This document shows, one piece after another, positions 56,310 through 64,000 of a DNA stretch of 64,000 bases. The position numbers and the translations under genes are program-made. Position 1 is the stretch's first letter. Every line of letters starts with the position of its first letter. Source of the DNA: Varanus komodoensis (Eukaryota; Chordata; Lepidosauria; Squamata; Varanidae); the NCBI RefSeq assembly GCF_004798865.1, contig NW_025335641.1, positions 14,978,792 to 15,042,791 of the forward strand, written 5' to 3'. The notes beneath the pieces were generated by a model. That model was given only the letters and a program-made list of their open reading frames with translations. It was not told the DNA's origin and did no database searches.

Positions 56310-58059
56310 CTCCCACCCTTAACCAACAGTGATCAGAATCAAACCAAGTGTAGGGAATCTGTTGGATTCTTACCCTCCAAATAGTTTGCTCACAAGTCCC
56401 TACCCTATACCTTTATTTCTGGAAGTCCTGATGTCCAGCATAGTGGTGGAACAGAGCAGATCTCCCAGAGATCTAAAGCTCCAGCCTTAACACAAGATAA
56501 AACCTGTTCTTTTATGGCCCAGTGAAGATGTGCTGCTCAAAGATCTCCTCTCTTCACACACATGCACAACACGCCAATTATTTTTCATCATAAGCTCCAC
56601 ATGCACTACCATGTTGCATTCTTTCATCCCATCTGAGAACTGAATTGGTTCCAGTCAACCACATTCAGATTTATTTCACCTAAATTCATTTCGGGCTGAG
56701 TTCCTTATAAGAGAAGAGTTACATTCAATCCATTTTTCTCTCTTCTCATCATGCTGCTAGGGTGTACCCAGAAGTTCCAGAAAGCTTCTGAAAAGGATGG
56801 CTAATAGCATAAAAAAGTGAGATATAACTATGCTAAAAAAATCACCTCTGGATGAAGGAGGACAGAAAAGACCATCAGATCTAACACAACCAAAGTATTC
56901 TGTTGTAAGAGGATTCCTCTGGAACAAAATTAAAGGGATAAAATAGAATAGAATAGAATAAACACTTTGACAGCCAAGGAGAGAAAGAATGAATGGAATT
57001 CTCTAGTACAAAAGGAAAAAAGATGATTTTGAACTGACAGTTTAAACCAAGGAAAAATGTGTATGTTCTGACATTTCATCATCTGTTCAGATAAAACTGG
57101 GTTGGGGAAAACAGCCAGGCTTCTGAAACAGGAGGTGTGGATCTTCCTTACCTATGATTTTCACTTGTTCATCAAACAGAAAAGGCTGCTGAAGCTGATC
57201 ATTTGGCCACAATTTTCCAAGAAACAGAAAAGCAAGGCACGGAGTGGGGGAAACATTTACAAAGGTGCCTATTTTTATGAATTGCAGCTAAATAACTCCA
57301 TTTTTCCTAGCTACTCTGAGGATTGCAGCTAAGCCCAGGGAGAATAGGGAAGCCTGAATGGGGTGGATGATGATGTCATAGACCCTGCTAATAAAAAAAT
57401 CACAGCACTTTGACCCTGTGAACCCTGGATCCACTACATCCTCTACACGCCATACATTTTCAATTTAAAGAGGCCTTGCCATTTTTACCATCCTCTTGCC
57501 ATCCTGGATATGCTGCAAGCAGGAAAAGAAGCATCCTACACTGGCCCCAGGGGTTGATGGCGCTGCACTTGGAAGGAAGCCAAATCACAGTGCAACCCCA
57601 CCCATGCAACATGGCAAGTAGGCGCTGAAAAGCATGTTGCCCCACTGCACTGTATGTGTCTCAGTCATCCAGCATCACACAATGGCCCAAAGATGCCATT
57701 TCAGTTTCCCTCCCACTAGGACTCAGGGTTTCTCCTGCTAGGGTTGAGGCAAGAGTACATCAATGTAAAACCCATCAGATCTTGCTCCAAAGCCAATCTT
57801 TCCTATATAATGCAGAATCCTGAAATTCACCATTTCAATAAAGGCAGGGGAGAACAAGTGTCTTGCTCTCCTGAGTACAGATTAAACCCAGAAAATGTGC
57901 TAGCAGTTCTTGTTTAATATTTAAGGCCTCATCATAAAGTGATGGCAGCTTTCTGCACTGCAAGCGAAAGAAAGGAAAGTCAATCAAAGCTTACGAGGAT
58001 ATATTTGCAGATTCCATGCACCACTGAAGCACTCTAGAATTATGTGCTTCTTCCACCCC
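56310..58059. other. Unassigned sequence with a short pentamer repeat
   Basis: (AATAG)n of about four units at 56942-56960. Otherwise no gene or repeat is recognised. Confidence 0.4.
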
Positions 58060-58440
58060 ACATACATAGGGGTAGGCGAATCTGCCTGATTCACCTTCAA
58101 AATTATTCTGCTCTGTTCGCAAATGAATTTGTTTTTAATGTTCACCCAAACATTTGTACACAAGTTTGTTATTTTCCCTAATATGCCCATTTTTGCAAGT
58201 AATTTCCCCGATAGATGTCTTTTTGCACACAATTTTTATCCTGATTTTTATATGCAATTGTCTCAAATGTACAGATTTTAATACATTTTTCAATGGGAGA
58301 ACTGAATTACAGAATCTGTAGATGTACGCAAACCAAAGGGTAATTGCCTTCCAGTTTATGTATTTATTTGGGGCATGCAAATTAGGACCCTTTTGAATGG
58401 GTTGCAAAGTTTTGTGTGTGTGCATTTAGTAACAGTTTGC
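58060..58440. repeat. Candidate copy of an AT-rich dispersed repeat with ~30-bp units
   Basis: AATATGCCCATTTTTGCAAG TAATTTCCCC, then GATGTCTTTTTGCACACAAT TTTTATCC and ATTTTTATATGCAATTGTCTC form a degenerate series of about 30-bp units. The flanking text GAATTTGTTTTTAATGTTCA and the ATTTTTCAATGGGAGAACTG segment recall 63430-63840. The minus-strand frames here are compositional. Confidence 0.4.
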
Positions 58441-60060
58441 TGTGTTTTACTTATAGTGGTAAATGAGATTAGAAGGCAGGGTTGAAACAATATATTCACC
58501 CTGAAACAGAATGGATAGAAGCTTAATCTCATTTATTTTACTAACTATTGGTGTATTTGTTGTTTTATTCAGTGTTGCCACTGTAGCACGCACACAATTA
58601 GGCAAATGCTTAATTTCCTGAGGCAGCTCTTGAGTAAGTTCTCAACATGTGTCATCTTTCTAAACTGATGTTTATTCACACATGCTACGGAGGTGGGGTA
58701 CCTTGTGCAGTTCTCCAATGCAGGATTGTAGTCTTTTGACATAATTGATCTTCACATGATTTATGAATCTCACATATGACTCTTTCAAGATATGTCTAAG
58801 ATACCTCCTTGCAAAGAGTCATATCATTTTGTATGATTGGATACAATTTCTCATAGGTATTTGATGGAGAGCAGAAATCCTGAAAGCAAAGCTCTAGAGC
58901 TTCCATCATGTCACCAGAACATCAAGGCAAAATTGCAACTATAATTTATGTGCAGAGTGGGAACAGATAATTTATGGGTGCACAACTTAAAAGCTACTTC
59001 TGCCCTTCCACTAATTGGTCTCTTGTCTTCTTCTGTATCCCATTTTGCATATCCTAAACAATAAACTGTCACTATGAATCTCTATCATGATGCAAAATTG
59101 AAGTTATTTGGTATTAGTGTTGGTGAGATTTTATGTAGGGATTTGCCCTTATTCTGGGCCTTTAATACAATCTAAATGAGGCCTTGCCTTGTGGGAGTCC
59201 TTCTTCATGCTAAAATGTAATTCAGAGTATTCCCATATCCAAAGAGACATTAATAAGACAAAGTTTAACAGAACTATTAGACTGATGTATGCTACTTTAG
59301 CAGGGAGAAAACACCAATATTTGTGCTTCTAAGCACAGATATAAGATGAACCAGTTCTCAGTACTGCTTTGTCATCTTGTTCAGAACAGGAACACGATTG
59401 ATGGATGAGACAGGCAACGCAGTTCAGCTCTCCTGGGGCTGCAAACATGGGACATAAGTGAAAGGGCAAACCTGGTTTCTTCAGACCGCCGGAGCTACCC
59501 CTATCACTCACAGAGGCCCCGGTTTGCTGCACGCGACAGATTCTGGGTGTCAGCCCTCCTTCAATCTGAGGGTCAAATCCAATTCCAAAAAGTTCATGGG
59601 ACAGCCAGGGGCAGGGCACACATGGGGAGGCCCAAGGCAAAGGAGATAATACCAAAACTTTCCAAAAGACTTCCATTTTTTAGCCTGAAGCTTTTTCTGC
59701 CAGGAGCTGAATCTCAGAGGCATCTCAGCCTTTAGAATGGGGCAAAACCTGCAGAGTCTGGGAAATCACCAAACAGTCACGTGTTGAGGGAAAGAGGATG
59801 GGTGCACTTGGGGAGTCCCGGAGGGATAAATTTGGGTGAAGGGGCAGTGGGAACAGCAGCAGTCCTTCCAGACTTTCCTTCTGTGTTCCCAGCTACCCCC
59901 TTTTCTTGGAGGGCAGGCCGAAGAATGCTATGAAGCCCACCCTGCCCTCTCTAACCTTGCCTGTTTCCCTCAGGTGCAGTAGAGGACGTTGTCTGATCAG
60001 CCTGGTTGACCTCAGATGCCATTGTGAGCTCAGGCGGCTGCAGTGTGCAGACTGTGGGCG
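58441..60060. other. Unassigned sequence
   Basis: 59380-59950 is more GC-rich than its surroundings. A 115-codon minus-strand frame (59329-59676) and two shorter plus-strand frames overlap there with no family motif. No gene is called. Confidence 0.4.
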
Positions 60061-60111
60061 GTGAGCTTGTCCTGCTTACCTCAGGCAGCAAAATATCTCT
60101 GGCTGGCCCTG
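60061..60111. repeat. Possible hAT MITE right end
   Basis: CTTACCTCAGGCAGCAAAAT then ATCTCTGGCTGGCCCTG resembles a common sauropsid hAT terminus (GCCTCAGGCAGCAAAATGTCTTGGGCCAGCCCTG). No left end or target duplication was found. Confidence 0.35.
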
Positions 60112-61085
60112 TTCCTCTCCCATCTGCTTATTTTCAAATGCAGAAAGCATTTCCTTCCTTCTTAGCTCTTAAAGCCACATGTGTTCAGGAGCATCAAGGT
60201 TCAAATCTTGTTATATAAAGCAGTCATAACAAAGCAGTACTTCCTTCGCTGTCTTCAGTAAGGGAGAACCAGGAAGCCTTGCTGAAATCCTTCAAATTCC
60301 ACTTGGAGCTTTAGTGCTCCCCATTCCCATAAGTTCGCCTGTTTTTCTTTTCATTTAAATGGGGGACGTGTGCATTAAAAACAAGGAAAGTATCTATTTT
60401 AATGGACATTTGTACAAGTTTGCATTTTTCTCCACTGAGTCAAACTTAAAATCTTAAATGTCTATTTTAAATGACATGTTTTTAAACTCTATTGTCCCTG
60501 TGCAGTTTAAGTTCAGGAATAGGCTAGCATTTTTTAAAAGATTTGCTCCTGCACATGTTTGCATTTGGCACTGTGAATGAAGCTGAAGTTCTGATGATTT
60601 GCAAACATCTGCAGCAGTAGAAGAGGTAGGAACTCAAGCATAGGAAATCCAGATGTAGGGAACAATTAACGAAAGAGCTAAAATTCTCAGTACCTCTGCC
60701 CCCATAGCAAGTGTGATTGGTCTTTGCTAGCATTTCACTAAAATCAGTAGTGAACCAAAACAAGGCCAACCAAAACAAGTAGATATTTAACTCATGAATA
60801 CTTCTGGGCTGGTGTTTGTTTGTTTGTTTGTTTGTTTTTGGAAACATTGGGAAATTGTCCAATTTTGTAAAAAAGCTTACATCCAACAGGGCTGACTGTT
60901 CTTCCAATATAAATATATACATCTGTAGAATATAACCTCTCATCCTTTTGTTACTTGTTTCTGGGAAGGCCAACATGTTTATTCATCATAACTAGCTTTA
61001 CTCCTATTCATTTCAGTAGGTCTACTCTGAGTATGGCTGGATCACCACTGCATCATTTTGTATAAGAAATTAACAAAGGCAGAAT
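60112..61085. other. Mostly unassigned sequence
   Basis: 60345-60500 has GGACATTTGTACAAGTTTGC ATTTTTCTCC text related to the AT-rich dispersed repeat. (TGTT)n is at 60812-60838. The 150-codon minus-strand frame 60524-60976 reads through the microsatellite and looks like chance. Confidence 0.4.
60812..60838. repeat. (TGTT)n microsatellite
   Basis: About six units of TGTT, GGTGTTTGTTTGTTTGTTTG onward. Simple repeat without an adjoining recognisable LINE tail. Confidence 0.9.
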
Positions 61086-61152
61086 TAATATTATCATTTA
61101 TTTTATCGTTATACTGCCCCATAGCCAAAGCCTCTGGGCAGTTTACAAGAAA
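61086..61152 (-). repeat. L2-type LINE 3' tail, antisense
   Basis: TATTATCATTTATTTTATCG TTATACTGCCCCATAGCCAA AGCCTCTGGGCAGTTTACAA is the reverse complement of the L2-type tail (AACTGCCCAGAGGCTTTGGC..GGGGCAGTATAACG). Tail only. Confidence 0.8.
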
Positions 61153-61162
61153 TTCCCAGAAA

Positions 61163-61225
61163 CAATGTGTCTTGTGACACCTTAAAAACACATTCATCAC
61201 AGTATAATTATGACTTTATAACATG
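61163..61225 (+). repeat. Interspersed repeat, second copy of the 49.5-kb type
   Basis: GTGTCTTGTGACACCTTAAA AACACATTCATCACAGTATA matches the AGTCTTGTGGCACCTTAAAGACTAACAAATTTATT block of the sauropsid repeat also seen at 49498-49610. It directly follows the L2-type tail. Confidence 0.5.
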
Positions 61226-63429
61226 CCATGCGATTCTTGGTTTTACTGCAATAGTCCTAAGATAACTATTCCTCCAGGATCCCTAAAATTTATCACCTCT
61301 CACCCAGGTTACCTAAATAGCTGTGGCAATGTAGAACCCATGCATAAACAGTTTATCTTTTACTTTCTTCCTGATGTGGAATGACTGGACTTTTACACAG
61401 CTGAGGAAGCTGACTTAAATAAAGAGTAGGAACTAATGGGAACCTCAGTCCCAGCAAAATAAATTTCCCTAATTGTATCTGGCTGACATCCTGTTAGTTT
61501 TGATGCACACTGGAAAGGGAAGTTTAGGGAGGATTGCCAAAAGCTCTGAAAACTGGCAAGTTACCTGTAACCCCCTGCACACCTAGTCTCCCTGCTCCAC
61601 AAGGCAGAGGAGAAAAGTAATGAGCATTTCTTGAAAACAGTGCCACAGTGCCACCAGGTATTCCAGCTCGTTCCAAAATCAGGTGCTGGAACCAGAAGGT
61701 AATTTTGGCATGTTGCCACATCATTACTGTTTTATCATGCATGGACTTGAGTGCCTGAGCAGCTAAAACTAGCAGCTTGATTCTATACCAAAAGAGATAG
61801 ATTCAGATATTACAAGGAGAAGTGTTCTAAATGGTATTGCTGACTTGGTGCCCCAATTTAATTTCTGCCGTCATCTCTTCATTGAGGAAGGAACAGGGGT
61901 TAACAAGGCCTAAATGCATCCCTGGAATCCTGAATTTGCTCCCCTTTGCATTCCATTTCACTGCTTTGCATTCTAACTTTCTGTACATAATTTAAGCTTT
62001 CTCTTAAACAGAAGGTTTAAATCCCTTGGATTTGAATGGAATTGCACTGGCCGGCTGTACATTTTCAAGTTTAACTGAAGGTGCTGTTTTGGACCCATCA
62101 AGCCTTGAAAGGCTTGAGACAGCAACCCATTCAGGAGTTCCTCTTGCAGAATGAACCTCGCTGTACACGGCAGCATGTATGGCCATCCTCAGGGGGCTTT
62201 CTCAAGGGCTTTCTCAAGCAACAAGAAAGAGGGTCTTTCATGGGGTGAACTTTCTGACTGCTAAACTCATTGATCTGCATGTGTTGATCCAGGAAGTTAC
62301 ATTTACATGCAAAGCACTTCTGTGTGATTCCAGACTTCATATTAATTGAAGCATAAGATAAATGCCTAACAACTAATAAATACAGCAATAATGCTTGAGA
62401 AGGGGGGAGCTGGATGGAATGGAATGGAACAGAATGGACTGATGAGGTGGAAAATCAATGAATGGCCAGGACTTCAGCTTGCAAGGTGCAACAGCAGCAG
62501 CAGAGAACAAATCAAGAGGAAGGATTCTTCCAAGCCAAGGAACACCTGGCAAAAACTGCATAAGGACAACTAATCAATGTATGGCATTAAGGTCTGATCA
62601 GTTGTAATAGAAACATGAAGAATAAACTATAAAAATTAAAAAGACAAGCACTAGGGAAAAGAGAAACAGAACAAAGTAACACAATGCCCAGTTGGAGCGG
62701 GACTTTCTCATCCGTGGAATGTCCTTCCTTGCGATAACCACCTGCATTGGCCTTATTCAGGGCAAGGTCTATTTCTAGGTTTGGTGGGGAAGGGCATATA
62801 GTTGGCTTTTTGTGGCTCTTTACTTCCAGTTATGATCTGCACTGATATTTTATTTGCTTATTATACTTTGGCATTTTTGTGGAAATTGTTCTTATTTATT
62901 ACATACTCTGTGTGAATAATAATTTTGCTGTAAGTCATCTTGAGTCATTTTTAAGGTTAAGAGCACCAACTCAGAGTGTATGGGCATCCAATGCAGAATG
63001 GGTTGCTTCCCTCATCGTCTTCCCCTGTTGGCTAGAAAGGCTTTTTCTCCTACTTAGCTGGAACATCTCGGGGTACAGGCACAGAGAGGAGGCTGAAGTG
63101 GCTGGAGGATTCCTCAGATACAGGTTGCTCCAGTCTTCTCATCCTCTACCCCAACACATAAATAAAACACCTCCTTTTGCTGACCTTTCTTTCTGGGTGC
63201 TTTCTGAGCCTTGGCTCAGCAGCAGGAGAGCAGCAGAGGGAGTTGGGTGATCCAAATCCCAGTTCAGAGGTTGAAGCACCTTCTGCAATGAGATAACAAC
63301 AGCAGAGTTTAACCATTAGACTGGGTATCTTCACTTAGCAGCAATGATCCTTATTCATATTATACACTAAATATTGTTACTATCTCATGCCTCAGTTGTG
63401 ACACATCAGCCATTGCCACATATCATTAG
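61226..63429. other. Unassigned sequence
   Basis: No gene recognised. A short GGAAT-type pentamer run (GGATGGAATGGAATGGAACA) lies at about 62410-62430. The 123-codon plus-strand frame 62879-63250 shows no family motif. Confidence 0.4.
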
Positions 63430-63840
63430 GGCTAGAGAAGAAATTGGTTCAGTTCATTTTTGAATATGAACTTCCCTAATTTGCACTTAGCAAACTAACG
63501 TGCAAACTGAAATGCAGTTATATTTGGATGTTCACATTTTTCCTAATTGTGTATGAAGTTGTCCAATCAAAATGCATGCAAATATATACTAGGGGAAGGG
63601 GGCCACAAAGATTTGCTTACTGGGGTAAAGTACCATATGTACAAAAAAATGCACCCTACAAAAAATAATTTGGTATATTGGGAGAATTACACATGAAAAT
63701 ACATTCTTGTTTAGATTTTTTTTAAACCTCACAAAAAAACCTTCACAAACACATGCATAAATGAGATGAAATGGGTTTTCTGAATGAGTGTACAAAAACA
63801 ATAAATGTAATGAAACCCAAACTGATAGATTTCTCTATCT
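63430..63840. repeat. Candidate copy of an AT-rich dispersed repeat
   Basis: TTCAGTTCATTTTTGAATAT GAACTTCCCTAATTTGCACT aligns with 45882 on. GTATATTGGGAGAATTACAC and CAAAATGCATGCAAATATAT recall 58060-58440. It may consist of two inverted parts. No coding capacity is evident. Confidence 0.35.
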
Positions 63841-64000
63841 CTATATGCCAGTGTTCTCTTCAAACGGCTGTTGTGTTCATGGAGTCACCAAGCCAGCATT
63901 CTCAGTGCTAGTATGAATGGCAAACATGACTGGGCATCTGCCAAGGGTACAAACCTCAGCAGACGCCCATGGGCAGGAGTCCCGTGGAGTTGCCTCTGCT

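Noticed and set aside
60524-60976. 150-codon minus-strand gene
   Set aside because: The frame runs through a (GTTT)n microsatellite, giving a TNKQTNK run, and has no domain signs.

Overview
The window looks like non-coding DNA of a squamate reptile, most likely a lizard. The evidence is the repeat mix: CR1 LINEs ending in TTCTATG-type tails, L2-type LINEs with a GCCGCCCCGAGG...GGGGCAGCATAGAAAT 3' tail followed by (AAAT)n, BovB LINE fragments, a Sauria-type tRNA SINE, MIR-like tRNA SINEs, hAT MITEs with 8-bp target duplications, and old foldback MITEs. I recognise no host protein-coding exon, rRNA, functional tRNA or CRISPR. The open frames either belong to LINEs, are antisense to them, or look like chance frames. 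The region could be an intron or an intergenic stretch; the sequence alone does not decide.

Layout. 1-1996: unassigned, with one unusually long open frame. 1997-2743: minus-strand CR1 3' part, split at 2326-2537 by a 212-bp hAT MITE with a perfect 8-bp duplication. 2905-3635: L2-type tails and a hAT end fragment. 6571-6905: minus-strand BovB 3' region. 10946-13860: the largest element, a 5'-truncated minus-strand CR1 carrying almost all of ORF2 (endonuclease plus reverse transcriptase), broken by several frameshifts and stops. 14434-16110: CR1-like and L2-type tails. 19850-20179: a second hAT MITE, 330 bp, with a perfect 8-bp duplication. 20180-27958: mostly unassigned DNA with degenerate SINE and foldback MITE copies and a purine-rich tract. 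27959-29236: a MIR-like SINE, an RTE/BovB-like tail and a plus-strand L2 3' end. 33131-33765: a Sauria-type SINE abutting a BovB RT fragment in the opposite orientation. 33799-33933: a foldback MITE. 35080-35428: a CR1-like 3' end. 37925-40500: a minus-strand L2-type LINE with a CpG-rich 5' region and endonuclease, but with most of the reverse transcriptase removed by an internal deletion. 41721-42335: another L2-type 3' part. The last 22 kb has scattered tails, a MIR-like SINE (52501-52733), a CR1 3' end (55868-56309), microsatellites and several AT-rich copies of what may be one uncharacterised dispersed repeat.

How the parts relate. The elements form known LINE-SINE partnerships: BovB with the Sauria-type SINE, and L2-type LINEs with the MIR-like SINEs that carry a related 3' tail. 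Nesting gives a relative order: the hAT MITE at 2326-2537 is younger than the CR1 it splits. I found no convincing undescribed functional system. The items most worth a second look are the dispersed AT-rich repeat, the two hAT MITEs with intact duplications, the SINE/BovB head-on junction and the RT-deleted L2.
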